Below are positions 31,677-42,524 of a DNA stretch of 64,000 nucleotides, one piece after another (position 1 is the stretch's first letter; every line of letters starts with the position of its first letter). Made by a program: the position numbers and the translations under genes. The notes beneath the pieces were generated by a model. That model was not told the origin of the DNA. It ran no database searches and was given only the letters and a program-made list of their open reading frames with translations. Source of the DNA: Fidelibacterota bacterium (GTDB lineage Bacteria; Fidelibacterota; Marinisomatia; SCGC-AAA003-L08; JACNLC01); contig JABMOW010000008.1 of NCBI GenBank assembly GCA_013204025.1, positions 1 to 64,000 of the forward strand, read 5' to 3'.

Positions 31677-33323
31677 TTAGGGATTCTTCACGTACGCATT
31701 GGGACGCATATAAAACCACCAGTTCAACACCAAGCACACGGCATAAAAAATTGCGAAACCATATAAGGCATACTCGGGAGTGGTTGCTTTGATCTGTTCT
31801 CCGAATACCTTTGGGATGATAAACGCACCGTACGCCGCAACAGCGGATGTCCATCCCAGAACTGGACCTGCTTGTTCAGGATTGAAGACTACAGCAATTG
31901 TTCTGAACGTGGATCCATTGCCCACACCGGTTGCCGTAAACAGGATTATGAACAGGATAAAAAACGGTAAAAAGTATTGTTCAGGGGTGGCAGATTGGTA
32001 CGCTGCTGACATGTAATAAGCCACGCCTAAAGCAGAAGCAATCATCACGGCGGATACAAGTTGGGTGATCTTAGCACCGCCTACTTTATCGGAAATCCAA
32101 CCACCAACAGGACGTATCAGCGCACCGATAAAGGGACCCATCCAGGCAAACATGAGAGCGCTGGGTCCGTTAGGATTGATGGCGCTGTGAATGAGCGTAC
32201 CATCCGGTCCGGGGACATGAGTGAATCCGAAGATCACTTTAATCGCAAGGGGAAATGCAGCAGAAAATCCGATGAAAGAACCGAAGGTCATGGTATAGAT
32301 GATGGTCATTGCCCAGGTGTGCTTGTTATCGAAAATTTTGTACTGACGTTTGAGGTTTTCTTTCAATTCCCCGGGGGACAATAATTTCATTAAGAAAACT
32401 GTCATTCCGATAATGATGGGCAAAATAATCCATTTATTTTTCAAAATATTATCGGTGAACCAACTACCTCCTGCCAAGCCGGTAGGGGCTGGGAGGATGA
32501 AATATAAGCCAACAGCGGCAGTAAAAAATCCGATGAGCAGTAAGTAACTGATCTTGGCGAATGCAACAAGCGGATGTCCCGGATTCGGGGTAACCGCTTC
32601 AGTAGCGAGATTGTTCATTTTGGACCATCCAAAATAAGCCAGAGGAACAAGAAATAGAAGCCAGACAAATCCAGCGTTTTGAATCCAGGCATCCGTTCCT
32701 GCGGGAATTTTTCCGATGAGAGTACCACTGGTATTTTCAAGGATCATAGAGTCACCTGAAAGCCCACCAAGCAGTGCAAAGGTCATTACCAATGGAACGA
32801 GAATCTGCATTGTGGTCACACCGAAATTCCCCAGACCTGCATTTAATCCAAGTGACATTCCCTGTACTTTTTTTGGGTAGAAAAAACTGATATTACTCAT
32901 GGAAGAAGCAAAATTTCCACCTCCAAATCCTGATAAGAACGCGAGGATCTGAAATATCCATAATGGTGTACTTTTATCCTGCAGAAAAATCCCTGCTCCC
33001 AGTGCAGGTATCATCAGTAGTGCCGTAGTAAAAAAGATGGTATTTCGTCCTCCGGCTATCCGGATAAAGAACGTACTGGGAATTCGGAGCGTTGCACCTG
33101 TGAGACCAGCGATAGCAGTTAAGGTAAACAGCTCCGATTGTGTGAATGGAAATCCCAGGTTCAGCATTTGAACAGAGATAATTCCCCACATGATCCACAC
33201 AGCAAATCCGATCAACAGACTGGGGATGGATATCCACAGATTTCGGTTGGCGATTCTCTTTCCGGTAGATTCCCAAAATTGAGGATTTTCCACATCCCAT
33301 TTGGTGATATTGGCTTTAGACAT
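31677..33323 (-). CDS. narK: NarK-family nitrate/nitrite transporter
   Basis: 548 aa MFS; SFIGFSAAFPLAIK, GGNFASSMSNISFFYPK, GALIRPVGGWISDKVGG. Confidence 0.88.
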   Translation of the reverse strand: MSKANITKWDVENPQFWESTGKRIANRNLWISIPSLLIGFAVWIMWGIISVQMLNLGFPFTQSELFTLTAIAGLTGATLRIPSTFFIRIAGGRNTIFFTTALLMIPALGAGIFLQDKSTPLWIFQILAFLSGFGGGNFASSMSNISFFYPKKVQGMSLGLNAGLGNFGVTTMQILVPLVMTFALLGGLSGDSMILENTSGTLIGKIPAGTDAWIQNAGFVWLLFLVPLAYFGWSKMNNLATEAVTPNPGHPLVAFAKISYLLLIGFFTAAVGLYFILPAPTGLAGGSWFTDNILKNKWIILPIIIGMTVFLMKLLSPGELKENLKRQYKIFDNKHTWAMTIIYTMTFGSFIGFSAAFPLAIKVIFGFTHVPGPDGTLIHSAINPNGPSALMFAWMGPFIGALIRPVGGWISDKVGGAKITQLVSAVMIASALGVAYYMSAAYQSATPEQYFLPFFILFIILFTATGVGNGSTFRTIAVVFNPEQAGPVLGWTSAVAAYGAFIIPKVFGEQIKATTPEYALYGFAIFYAVCLVLNWWFYMRPNAYVKNP

Positions 33324-33355
33324 TTTTTATCCTTTAATTAAGTAGTTTGGGAATT

Positions 33356-34900
33356 TTATTCTTCAGCAAATGCATTTTTGGGTTCTTCCAGCAAGAATAG
33401 ACAGATGATGAAACTGATAGCGGCACCAGCAGCGATTGTCAGAAAAAACGTTTTTGAATCAACCAATGAAAACAGTACCAGATAAAAGACAGCTCCAACA
33501 TTTCCATAAGCACCAGCCATTCCTGCGATCTGTCCTGTCATACTACGTTTGATCATGGGTATTACGGCGAAAGTAGCGCCCTCAGCTCCCTGAACAAACA
33601 TGGAACATATAACGGTAATGACCACCGATACCACCAGCCACCAAATCCCGTCGAACATGGGTACCAGAGTCTGGACACCATCCAATACGGGACCCCATTT
33701 GCTGATCTGTGCCATACCCAAAAACCCAAGAGTGATACCCACCATGTAGATGAGCATGGTTCTCTTTCGATTTTGCATACTGTCGGAAATCAATCCACCC
33801 AAAGGTCTGGCAAAGAGGTTCACGAAGGCAAAGGAAGCTGCGATCAGTCCCGCAAGTGTGGCGGTCATGATCATGTTTCCTGATGAATTGGTCACATTTG
33901 AAAATGTGGTTTCAAAGAACATGGGCAGCATGGATACCACGGCAAGTTCAGCACCAAAATTGGCAAAGTAAGTGCTGTTTAATGCTGCAACACTTCCCCA
34001 GTGATATTTCTCATGGTCAGGAACGCCCTGCTTTAATACAGGGAGATTTATTTGCAAAACTTTGATCACATGAGCGATATAAATCAACGACAGCACAACA
34101 TAAACACCCATGAGAACATTGTGTGATATCAATGAAATTCCTTCAACGTTCACATTCCCAATCCGCCACGCGAGGATACCCATGGCACCAACCAGCGGGA
34201 ATGACCAAGCCAAGTATTGAATCAGATCGCCATATGAGGAAACCGTCATGGGTTCTGTTTTTTTCGTTTTGTTGATCTGTTTACCGGTGGGGCCATCAGT
34301 AACCAGAAAATAATACATAACTCCATAGACCAGAGACACGAGACCATTCACTGCCAACGCATAACGCCAGGCGTTTCCTCCCAGCCCAAGATAGTCATTA
34401 AAAAAGTGAATCGCCAACCAGGGAAGCGTCATTGCTGCCCATGCTGAACCGAAATTGCCCCACCCAGCATAAAATCCTTCTGCTCTGCCGATCATTTTTG
34501 GAGGGAACCAGTTGGCAACCATTTTAAATCCCACCACAAATCCGGCACCGATAGAACCCAGAATCAAACGAGAGATGAGTAACTGCGTGAATGTATTTCC
34601 AAAAGCAAAGAAGAATACCGGAACCGCCATGGTGATCATCAAACCGGAGAACACGACACGAGGTCCGTATCTATCAATCAGTGCGCCAATAATGATACGA
34701 GCAGGAATTGTAAGCGCAACATTACAAATAGCCAGAACTTTGATATGCTCTTTGGTTAACCAAGCGACATTTTTGAGCATCGTCGTGGCAACAGGCGCCA
34801 TATTGAACCAAACGAAAAAGGTAATGAAAAATGCAATCCAGGTATAATGGAGAACGCGTATCCGCTCCTGGTTAAAATCGATGAGTTCAGGTTTCTTCAT
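33356..34900 (-). CDS. narK: NarK-family nitrate/nitrite transporter, second copy
   Basis: 514 aa MFS; FFVWFNMAPVATTM, AGWGNFGSAWAA, LFARPLGGLISDSMQNRK. Confidence 0.88.
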   Translation of the reverse strand: MKKPELIDFNQERIRVLHYTWIAFFITFFVWFNMAPVATTMLKNVAWLTKEHIKVLAICNVALTIPARIIIGALIDRYGPRVVFSGLMITMAVPVFFFAFGNTFTQLLISRLILGSIGAGFVVGFKMVANWFPPKMIGRAEGFYAGWGNFGSAWAAMTLPWLAIHFFNDYLGLGGNAWRYALAVNGLVSLVYGVMYYFLVTDGPTGKQINKTKKTEPMTVSSYGDLIQYLAWSFPLVGAMGILAWRIGNVNVEGISLISHNVLMGVYVVLSLIYIAHVIKVLQINLPVLKQGVPDHEKYHWGSVAALNSTYFANFGAELAVVSMLPMFFETTFSNVTNSSGNMIMTATLAGLIAASFAFVNLFARPLGGLISDSMQNRKRTMLIYMVGITLGFLGMAQISKWGPVLDGVQTLVPMFDGIWWLVVSVVITVICSMFVQGAEGATFAVIPMIKRSMTGQIAGMAGAYGNVGAVFYLVLFSLVDSKTFFLTIAAGAAISFIICLFLLEEPKNAFAEE

Positions 34901-34942
34901 TGTAGATGATCTTCCTTATTATTTCTTTAATTTGATAGCAGT

Positions 34943-35632
34943 TTAAATAAACCGTTTCTTCGGATTCCAATTCCATCTGACCATTTGTGGTTTTCTCCAA
35001 AGATATGGGTTGGGCACAACCAAGATATGAACCAGACGTGAAAATGGAAACAAAAAGAGGGTCAGCCAAGCTCCCATGATGTGCAGTTGGATCATCCACG
35101 GAAGCGGTGCAATAAAGCCAACTTGAGGATCCATCCGTAATAATGACATGAGATAGGGATTAGCAACTGCGGTAAACCATGAACTGCCCCAAGAATTGAA
35201 CACTGCAGTACCCAAACCGGATAATACTTGTATCATGATCAGGGTCAAGACGATCCAGTCCATTCGTGAAGTGACAATTTTAGCTCTGGGATTTGTCCAC
35301 CGGCGAATGAAAATGGCTAACATTCCCATCAGGGTAAAGAGTCCTCCCATAAATGCGCTGATCTCCAGGATGTATAACCGGGTCAGGTCGCTATTCCAGG
35401 ATAAGATGTAAGTCGGTAGCAGGAATGCTACCAGATGTCCAAGAAAGATAAAAATAATTCCAAAATGGAAAGGTACCAACGCCCAAAAGTGGATCCGATT
35501 CTCTAAAAACTGTGACGACAAACTGGAATAGGAGTATCCTCTACGGGTGTACCGGTAAATGGAAAAAAAGATAAATATAAATATGGCGATGTATGGGAAA
35601 ATCCCGTACAATACGAAATTGAAAGTTTTCAT
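34943..35632 (-). CDS. narI: Respiratory nitrate reductase gamma subunit
   Basis: 229 aa with five TM segments and paired His (HFWALVPFHFGIIFIFLGHLV); adjacent to narJ. Confidence 0.92.
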   Translation of the reverse strand: MKTFNFVLYGIFPYIAIFIFIFFSIYRYTRRGYSYSSLSSQFLENRIHFWALVPFHFGIIFIFLGHLVAFLLPTYILSWNSDLTRLYILEISAFMGGLFTLMGMLAIFIRRWTNPRAKIVTSRMDWIVLTLIMIQVLSGLGTAVFNSWGSSWFTAVANPYLMSLLRMDPQVGFIAPLPWMIQLHIMGAWLTLFLFPFSRLVHILVVPNPYLWRKPQMVRWNWNPKKRFI

Positions 35633-36165
35633 TTCATTTCCTCATTATTTGGATATTTTTCAATCAGATAGGTATTGAGTGCCTGAATCGCGGGTCGGTA
35701 TACATTATCTTCGGGCAGGGATTCGGTGATCTTCTTCAATGCCGGAAACAGGTATGACTGAACAAATGACATTGCCTCTTTTTCCTCCAACCTTTCCAGA
35801 ACCTGTAAACAATGGCTGATATGGTCCGGCAATTCGGTGGTTTCCGGGATGCCGTATTTTTTCAGAGATTGTCTCATCTTCACCAGAAATTCACCTCGTT
35901 CATAGCTTTCACCAAACAGATGCCAGCCTAATTCCAGACAAGCAGATGGGTTCATGTCAAACGTATAGGTGAAGGATTCTTCCAGCTTCCAAGAAGCCAT
36001 ACCTTCAATTGTCTCTACAAAATCAGTCAGATGTGCAGATGTTACTTCCGATAGACCCGGAGTACAGGATAATTGACGGGTAGCCGATTTAATCTGGTCA
36101 CCAGGGTAAGAAAAAATCGTCGCAAAACTGTGATGAACAGAAAGTGGCGTGGCTGCTGTTTCCAT
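35629..36165 (-). CDS. narJ: Nitrate reductase molybdenum cofactor assembly chaperone
   Basis: NarJ/TorD-type helical protein between narH and narI; start placed at METAATPLSV so it no longer overlaps narH. Confidence 0.85.
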   Translation of the reverse strand: METAATPLSVHHSFATIFSYPGDQIKSATRQLSCTPGLSEVTSAHLTDFVETIEGMASWKLEESFTYTFDMNPSACLELGWHLFGESYERGEFLVKMRQSLKKYGIPETTELPDHISHCLQVLERLEEKEAMSFVQSYLFPALKKITESLPEDNVYRPAIQALNTYLIEKYPNNEEMK

Positions 36166-36169
36166 AATC

Positions 36170-37660
36170 CTACAGTCCTCTCGTCGGTTTATCCCGGAAC
36201 CCGAATCCTGCATGTTGTTTGTATTCTAATGGATCGTCCATCATTTCAATGGCTTCTTCACGATGAGCAGGGGGGATGACGAATCTATCTTCAAGGGTTG
36301 CTATTGACGTCAGGTGATAAATTCCTTCCGCTTCTGCTATCGTGCAATCTGCTGCGATCAGCATTTTTTCGGCTGTCTCTTTACTGATATCACCAACTGT
36401 CACTGCGCGGCGCCATGTCCGTACTGCCATTTGTTTTTTTAGTACATATCTCATTTTTTCACCATCACCGGCAGTGAAAAGACTACTGAGGAATTCGATG
36501 GGTACTCGTGCCTGATCGAACTCAGGAAATAACCCTTCTGCCATATTTTTACGTGCTTCACCATCCAGTGATGATATCACCGGTAACATGGGCGGCACAT
36601 AAAACAACATAGGGAATGTCCGATATTCGATATGAGGAGGGAGTGCCATCTTCCACACTTTGACAAATTTATAAACAGGGGATTCCTGCGCGGCTTGGAT
36701 CGTGTGTTCGTGAATGCCGTTCGCTTTCGCCATTTCAATCACCTTAGGATCAAAGGGATCGAGGATCATTTCCCTCTGCGCATTTACCAGTTCCCGATCG
36801 GTTTTGCTTGCCATTTCTTCAATTTTGTCTGCATCATACAGCAAAACACCAAGGTAGCGGATTCTTCCTACACAAGAATGAAAACATGCAGGTGCCTGAC
36901 CCGTTTCTAATCGTGGGAAGCACAAAATGCATTTTTCAGATTTTCCAGAAGTCCAGTTGTAATATGTTTTTTTGTAAGGGCAAGCGGCGACACAGGATCG
37001 CCACCCACGGCATCTTTCCTGATCCACCAAAACGATTCCGTCTTCACCCCGTTTATATAACGCACCTGATGGGCAGGATGCCACACATGCGGGATTCAGA
37101 CAGTGATTACATATCCGTGGAAAGTAGAAAAGTACAAGTCGTTCAATTTCGAATAGTTGCTGTTTTTGCTCTTCTGTCAATGATTCCAGATTGGGATCGT
37201 TTTTCGCATAAAGGGAAGATCCTCCCAGATCATCGTCCCAATTTGGTCCTGATTCAATGTCAATATACTCACCGGTAACCATGGATTTCGGTAGTGCGGT
37301 GGGTTGATCGTCACCTGCCGGGGCGTTGAATAAATTCTGATAATCGTACGTCCAAGGCTCGTAGTAGTCATCCATAGACGGGAGACTGGGATTGTGAAAA
37401 ATATTGGGAATGATTCGTGCCTTGCCCGTGGATTTCAATCTCACGCTGTCACCGTCTTTTTCCCAACCGCCACGATACTTTTCCTGGTCTTCCCATCTTG
37501 TAGGGAACCCTGTACCGGGCTTGGTTTCTACATTATTCCACCACATGTATTCGGTGCCTTTTCTGTCTGTCCAGATGTTCTTACAAGCAACACTACACGT
37601 ATGGCAACCGATGCATTTGTCGAGGTGAAACACCATTGAAATCTGACTGCGAATATTCAT
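36170..37660 (-). CDS. narH: Respiratory nitrate reductase beta subunit
   Basis: HLDKCIGCHTCSVACKNIWTDRKGTEYMWWNNVETKPGTG; four ferredoxin-type Cys clusters. Confidence 0.97.
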   Translation of the reverse strand: MNIRSQISMVFHLDKCIGCHTCSVACKNIWTDRKGTEYMWWNNVETKPGTGFPTRWEDQEKYRGGWEKDGDSVRLKSTGKARIIPNIFHNPSLPSMDDYYEPWTYDYQNLFNAPAGDDQPTALPKSMVTGEYIDIESGPNWDDDLGGSSLYAKNDPNLESLTEEQKQQLFEIERLVLFYFPRICNHCLNPACVASCPSGALYKRGEDGIVLVDQERCRGWRSCVAACPYKKTYYNWTSGKSEKCILCFPRLETGQAPACFHSCVGRIRYLGVLLYDADKIEEMASKTDRELVNAQREMILDPFDPKVIEMAKANGIHEHTIQAAQESPVYKFVKVWKMALPPHIEYRTFPMLFYVPPMLPVISSLDGEARKNMAEGLFPEFDQARVPIEFLSSLFTAGDGEKMRYVLKKQMAVRTWRRAVTVGDISKETAEKMLIAADCTIAEAEGIYHLTSIATLEDRFVIPPAHREEAIEMMDDPLEYKQHAGFGFRDKPTRGL

Positions 37661-37677
37661 TATTGAGTTCCTTTATA

Positions 37678-40600
37678 TTACCACTTGAGTTCAGGCAGTT
37701 TTCGAACTAAAATATGGGTATCGCGGTTATTTCCTACGGGACCCCAGTAATTGAAATGATAGGTGAACTGACCATACCCGCCCACCATGAGATTGGGCTT
37801 TAACCGTGTTCGAGTCAAGCTGTTATGGCCTCCCGCACGACGATTTCCGCGCATCGGAGATTTAGGCACAGACAGTGTTCTTTCAGGAGAGTGATACTGA
37901 ATGCAAATCCCAGTAGGTATTCTTGCGCTGACACATGCTCGCGTAACCACGACGCCATTATCGTTATAGACTTCGACCCAATCGTTATCATTGACACCGA
38001 TATCAACTGCATCTTTATCGTTCATCCATAACGGTTCAACACCGCGAGAGAGTGTACTCATCCTGTGATTATCGCCATATGTAGAGTGGATATGCCACTT
38101 ACCATGAGGTGTAAGGTAATTCAGCATTTTAGTCTTGGTCTCTTCCGTACTAAAATGGAGATCAGAAAACTGTTGAGATGTGGGTTTGGGTTTGTATGTG
38201 GGAACATGCTCACCAAACTCGATGTACCCGGGATGATCCAGGTAGAAATGCTGTCGCCCGGTTAACGTTCGCCAGGGAACCAGCTTTTCTGTATTATAAG
38301 TGAATGGCGAATAGGCACGTCCATCGGTTACAAGTCCTGACCACATCGGGCTATTCACAAACCTCCGGGGCTGTGCGATCAAGTCATCAAAAGATACACG
38401 GAAGTCACGATTCTTTTCCACAAGGTCAGCCAGCGGAAGTCCGACTTTTTTCTCCATATTTTTATAAGAGCGGTATGCCAATTCACCATTGGTCACAGTC
38501 GCCAAATTAAGTATGACATTGCAGACGTATTTATCTTTGTTCAGTGACGGATATTTCATCCCATCCCATTCGACGGTTGGGTGTGTATCCAGCATTTTGT
38601 CATAGTAATCATCAATCTGATACCCGGTGCCGTGAGCGCCGATCCCGTTATCCCGTGCACCACGTCCGAAGGAGACATATTGGTTGTAAAGGTTTTTGTA
38701 ATCCCGGTTGACAATTTTTAAACCGGGCATGGTTTTCCCCGGTATTGCTTCTATTTCACCAGTGATCCAATCTCTCATCTGCGGCTGTGCAATTTCAGCC
38801 GGTGTATCGTGTTGTAAAGGAACTGATACTACATCTCTCACTGTTTCTGGAAAATGAGTTTCGGACAATTTTGAAAACCGTTTTGAGATGGCTTTGAAGA
38901 TATCCCAATCGCTTTTCGTTTCCCAGACGGGTGGAACTGCTTCCGAAAGCGGATGGATGAAACTGTGCATATCGGTGGAATTCAAATCGTTTTTTTCATA
39001 CCATGTCGCTGCCGGTAGGACGATATCCGAGTATAGGGCAGAAGTATCCATTCGGAAGTTCAAATCAACCACCAAGTCCATTTTTCCCTGAGGAACTTTG
39101 TCATGCCAGACGACTTCTTTTGCAGATTCCTTTGCGAAACTACTATCCCCGATGTGATTTTTATGGGTACCCAGATAATGGTCCAGGAAATATTCATGTC
39201 CTTTTGCACTGGACATGAGTGCATTTCCGCGCCAGATATACCAGACGCGTGGCCAGTTCTTTTCAGAATCCGGATCTTCCACAGAAAATTTCAGATCCCG
39301 ATTCTTCAATTGATTTACGATGTACGTTTTGATATCTTTTTCATCGGTGGACCCGGTAGCGCTGACAGCTTCTTTCACCAGATCAAGCGGATTTTTATTG
39401 AACTGCGGATAAAATGGTAACCAGCCGTTTCGAACTGCTTTAATCTGCTGGTCAATGGTGTGTCCCTGGGCAAATTTACTATTTTTTGAACTTTCAGGCA
39501 CAGGTTGGTACTCGGTAAATTCTTTTTCGTAACGCCACTGATCGGTGTGAACATAATGCCAACTGGGAGCGTTTTGAAGTCGCTGCCCATCGTACCAATC
39601 TTTGGCCATTGCTACTGCTCCCCATGATTCTCCCGGAGCTAATTTTTCTTGACCTACATAATGGGCTAAACCGCCACCATTGACACCTACGCATCCACAT
39701 AGCATCAACGCATGAATACCAGCCCGGTACATGAGATTTCCGTGGTACCAATGGTTGATACCGGCACCGATGATGATAGTGCATTTCCCGTTGGTGTGGA
39801 GAGCGGTAGATCCCCATTCACGAGCAAATTTGATAAGATTATCTTTGGAAAGTCCAGTGTACTTCTCAGACCAGGCAGGAGTATAAGGTAATTCTTCGTC
39901 ATTATAATCTTTTGGATATTCGCCACCCAAACCACGATCAACACCATATTGTGCCATCATGATGTCATAAACGGTTGCAATCAGAACCGTTTCACCAGAA
40001 TTGGTTATCACTTCTTTAACTGGAACGCCTCTGGTTCTTGTAGTGTCACCGCCAAAATCATCAAATTTGACTTGAACGACAGAATCATTTTGCTCTAGAA
40101 ATGTGAGTGCCGGATCGATGGGAGAATCGTCAATACCGTCTTTCAGTTCCAGATTCCATTTGCCTTGTGTGGTATCCCAACGATGTCCCACAGAACCTTT
40201 AGGCATTTTCGGTGCTCCTGTGACAGAATCCCACATGAGGAATTTCCACTCGCCGTTATTTTCGTTTTTATAAGGGGATGTGCGATTGGCACGAAGAAGT
40301 TGGCCGGAATAATAAGAGTCGTCTGTTTTTTTGATCTCTACCAACATGGGCAAATCGGTAAATTGTTTTGAATAATTGATGAAATAGGGGACTTTCTGCT
40401 CATGATGAAATTCCTTCAGCAGAACGTGATTGACAGCCATCCACCAGGCACCGTCTTGTCCTGCATTGATTGACATCCATTCATCAGCGTATTTTGCCAC
40501 CTGATTGAAATCCGGTGAAAAGACTACCATTTTGGTCCCGTTGTGACGCGCTTCTGCTGCAAAGTGGCAATCCGGTGTACGGGTCATGTTCAGGTTGGAT

Positions 40601-41328
40601 CCCATAACCGCTAACATTTTTGCATTATACCAGTCAGCGGATTCATTCACATCCGTCTGCTCGCCCCAGGTTTCCGGTGACGCGTTTGGCAGGTCACAGT
40701 ACCAATCATAGAAAGAGAGCGAAACACCTCCCATAAGCTGAAGCATTCTCGACCCCGCGGCATAACTTACCATTGACATGGCGGGAATGGGGGAGAATCC
40801 GGTGATTCTATCAGGACCGTGTTTCTTGATCGTATAAATATTTGCTGCAGCCATGATATCGAGCACGGTGTCCCAATTGGCACGTCGGAATCCACCTTTT
40901 CCACGAGCAGTTTGCCACTGTTTCCGTTTTTCGGAGTCTTCAACCATAGACTTCCATGCGTCAACGGGGTCTGAGTAGATTTTTCTGGCTTCTACCCATA
41001 AATCCAGAATTGTCCCTCTGATATAAGGGTACTTGACTCTCAGCGGACTATACAAATACCATGAGTAGGAAATCCCTCTCTGACAACCACGGGGTTCATA
41101 CGCAGGTAGTGTGGATTCCAGCTTGGGATAGTCCAGCCCTTGCATTTCCCACGTGACGATACCATCTTTCACGTGGATGTTCCAGGTGCAACTACCAGTA
41201 CAGTTTACGCCGTGTGTGCTTCTAACAATTTTATCATACTGCCAGCGATTTCGGTAAAATTCTTCCCACTGTCTCTGTTGAGGGACGACGTCATCTCTGA
41301 TCCACTTGTTCTTTAAATTATCTGACAT
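37678..41328 (-). CDS. narG: Respiratory nitrate reductase alpha subunit
   Basis: 1216 aa; [21 protein letters not shown] Fe-S motif, [29 protein letters not shown]; no Tat signal, so a cytoplasmic-facing NarG. Confidence 0.97.
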   Translation of the reverse strand: MSDNLKNKWIRDDVVPQQRQWEEFYRNRWQYDKIVRSTHGVNCTGSCTWNIHVKDGIVTWEMQGLDYPKLESTLPAYEPRGCQRGISYSWYLYSPLRVKYPYIRGTILDLWVEARKIYSDPVDAWKSMVEDSEKRKQWQTARGKGGFRRANWDTVLDIMAAANIYTIKKHGPDRITGFSPIPAMSMVSYAAGSRMLQLMGGVSLSFYDWYCDLPNASPETWGEQTDVNESADWYNAKMLAVMGSNLNMTRTPDCHFAAEARHNGTKMVVFSPDFNQVAKYADEWMSINAGQDGAWWMAVNHVLLKEFHHEQKVPYFINYSKQFTDLPMLVEIKKTDDSYYSGQLLRANRTSPYKNENNGEWKFLMWDSVTGAPKMPKGSVGHRWDTTQGKWNLELKDGIDDSPIDPALTFLEQNDSVVQVKFDDFGGDTTRTRGVPVKEVITNSGETVLIATVYDIMMAQYGVDRGLGGEYPKDYNDEELPYTPAWSEKYTGLSKDNLIKFAREWGSTALHTNGKCTIIIGAGINHWYHGNLMYRAGIHALMLCGCVGVNGGGLAHYVGQEKLAPGESWGAVAMAKDWYDGQRLQNAPSWHYVHTDQWRYEKEFTEYQPVPESSKNSKFAQGHTIDQQIKAVRNGWLPFYPQFNKNPLDLVKEAVSATGSTDEKDIKTYIVNQLKNRDLKFSVEDPDSEKNWPRVWYIWRGNALMSSAKGHEYFLDHYLGTHKNHIGDSSFAKESAKEVVWHDKVPQGKMDLVVDLNFRMDTSALYSDIVLPAATWYEKNDLNSTDMHSFIHPLSEAVPPVWETKSDWDIFKAISKRFSKLSETHFPETVRDVVSVPLQHDTPAEIAQPQMRDWITGEIEAIPGKTMPGLKIVNRDYKNLYNQYVSFGRGARDNGIGAHGTGYQIDDYYDKMLDTHPTVEWDGMKYPSLNKDKYVCNVILNLATVTNGELAYRSYKNMEKKVGLPLADLVEKNRDFRVSFDDLIAQPRRFVNSPMWSGLVTDGRAYSPFTYNTEKLVPWRTLTGRQHFYLDHPGYIEFGEHVPTYKPKPTSQQFSDLHFSTEETKTKMLNYLTPHGKWHIHSTYGDNHRMSTLSRGVEPLWMNDKDAVDIGVNDNDWVEVYNDNGVVVTRACVSARIPTGICIQYHSPERTLSVPKSPMRGNRRAGGHNSLTRTRLKPNLMVGGYGQFTYHFNYWGPVGNNRDTHILVRKLPELKW

Positions 41329-41332
41329 TGAT

Positions 41333-42172
41333 CTATCCTTGTATTGTGGATTTAGTATGTTTACTTGCTGCTATCATCGGTTTTCTCACTGCGGTGAAAC
41401 GTCCGCTCCAGATGCTGCCAATGAGAACAAATAACAATATGGTTCCTAAAATTCCGTATAATATGAAGTTTGCTACTGATGCCAGCGTTGGTGCATTTGT
41501 GGTTTCGCCCTCATTCTTAAAGAATGCCATCAATTCAACAATTTCCTCATCTGTGAGAGGATGGTCAGCGAACACAGGACTCATGGTTACAGTTGGAGGA
41601 GCCTTTAACCAGTTGGTCAATCCTCTGGCTTCACCGAGACGGAAGTACACATCTGTGAGGTTAACTCCAAGTTTCCCACCACCCAAGCCTGAAAGACTGT
41701 TCACTTGGTGACACGAAACACAGGGAGGTCCGGTATTGGTAAGTTTTTGTTTCCCTAGAAAAATAGCTTTACCTATTACGATATCTTCAGGAGTGAAAGT
41801 GGGAGGGATATACGCGACTACAGGTGTTCCGGAAGTTGCTATTTCCAAAATATAATCCAGTAATCTAGCTGCAAGTTCAGCGTTAATACCAGGGGAGGGT
41901 ACCATGGGAACATTATTAGCTTCAATTAAAATCTTCGCTGCGTAGGGGTCACCAGATGCCAGGACACTTGCAGGGTCGGTAATCCAATTGATTAGCCATT
42001 CACGAGTTTGGCGTGTTTCAACGTCCTTAAGATCCGGTCCGATTAACTTTCCTCCACCGATGGTATGACACGCTTGACAGTTGGTTTGGAAGTATTGTTC
42101 GGGCGAGTTTTGTGCATAACCCACAGCGCTTGTTAAAAATATCAATCCTGAAATAAAATATGGTATTCTCAT
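41333..42172 (-). CDS. Membrane-anchored diheme cytochrome c
   Basis: 279 aa; signal peptide; CQACH and CVSCH heme motifs; C-terminal TM segment; 5 bp from narG. Confidence 0.88.
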   Translation of the reverse strand: MRIPYFISGLIFLTSAVGYAQNSPEQYFQTNCQACHTIGGGKLIGPDLKDVETRQTREWLINWITDPASVLASGDPYAAKILIEANNVPMVPSPGINAELAARLLDYILEIATSGTPVVAYIPPTFTPEDIVIGKAIFLGKQKLTNTGPPCVSCHQVNSLSGLGGGKLGVNLTDVYFRLGEARGLTNWLKAPPTVTMSPVFADHPLTDEEIVELMAFFKNEGETTNAPTLASVANFILYGILGTILLFVLIGSIWSGRFTAVRKPMIAASKHTKSTIQG

Positions 42173-42182
42173 TTTCTTCGAC

Positions 42183-42198
42183 CTTAATTATAATTAAG
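42183..42198. promoter_or_regulatory. Perfect 16-bp palindrome upstream of the cytochrome c/nar operon
   Basis: CTTAATTATAATTAAG, self-reverse-complementary. Confidence 0.4.
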
Positions 42199-42216
42199 TA
42201 CAGTGCTTTAATATTA

Positions 42217-42232
42217 TGCAATTTTCATACCC
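42217..42232 (-). promoter_or_regulatory. Predicted sigma-54 (-24/-12) promoter for the nar operon
   Basis: Minus-strand GGGTATGAAAATTGCA against consensus TGGCACGNNNNTTGCW: GG-N10-GC spacing and TTGCA match; about 45 bp upstream of the start codon and next to a sigma-54 activator gene. Confidence 0.6.
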
Positions 42233-42356
42233 TAACGAAAATTTAATGGGATGGAGATAACGGATAACTTCCATTACTCCAATAAATACAGGTGGATAAG
42301 AGATATTTTGTGTGTGGTAATTATTCTAATATCAGATTTATTAGTGAGGGCTAACT

Positions 42357-42372
42357 GCATACGGCGTAATGC
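42357..42372. promoter_or_regulatory. Candidate activator binding site (UAS), copy 1, imperfect
   Basis: GCATACGGCGTAATGC, similar to the palindrome at 42428-42443. Confidence 0.35.
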
Positions 42373-42427
42373 ACCGATAACAGTTAAATCAGGTATTTAC
42401 GAGGGTAGAATTTCAGGTTATGATGTC

Positions 42428-42443
42428 GCATACTTCAGTATGC
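42428..42443. promoter_or_regulatory. Candidate activator binding site (UAS), copy 2
   Basis: GCATAC-TTCA-GTATGC perfect inverted repeat, about 200 bp upstream of the predicted sigma-54 promoter. Confidence 0.45.
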
Positions 42444-42524
42444 ATAACACTGTGCAAGTTACTGTTAGATACTTGAAAAATTGGGTGATAGAAAGATTGC
42501 TGGGGGGAATTGAATTATCAGCGT

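Noticed and set aside
36166-36213. N-terminal extension of narJ overlapping narH
   Set aside because: Sequence MQDSGSGINRREDCRI is the out-of-frame narH 3' end; METAATPLSV is the better start.
37177-41000. Many 60-107 aa ORFs opposite or out of frame within narGH
   Set aside because: Shadow ORFs of strongly supported genes with no independent domain evidence.
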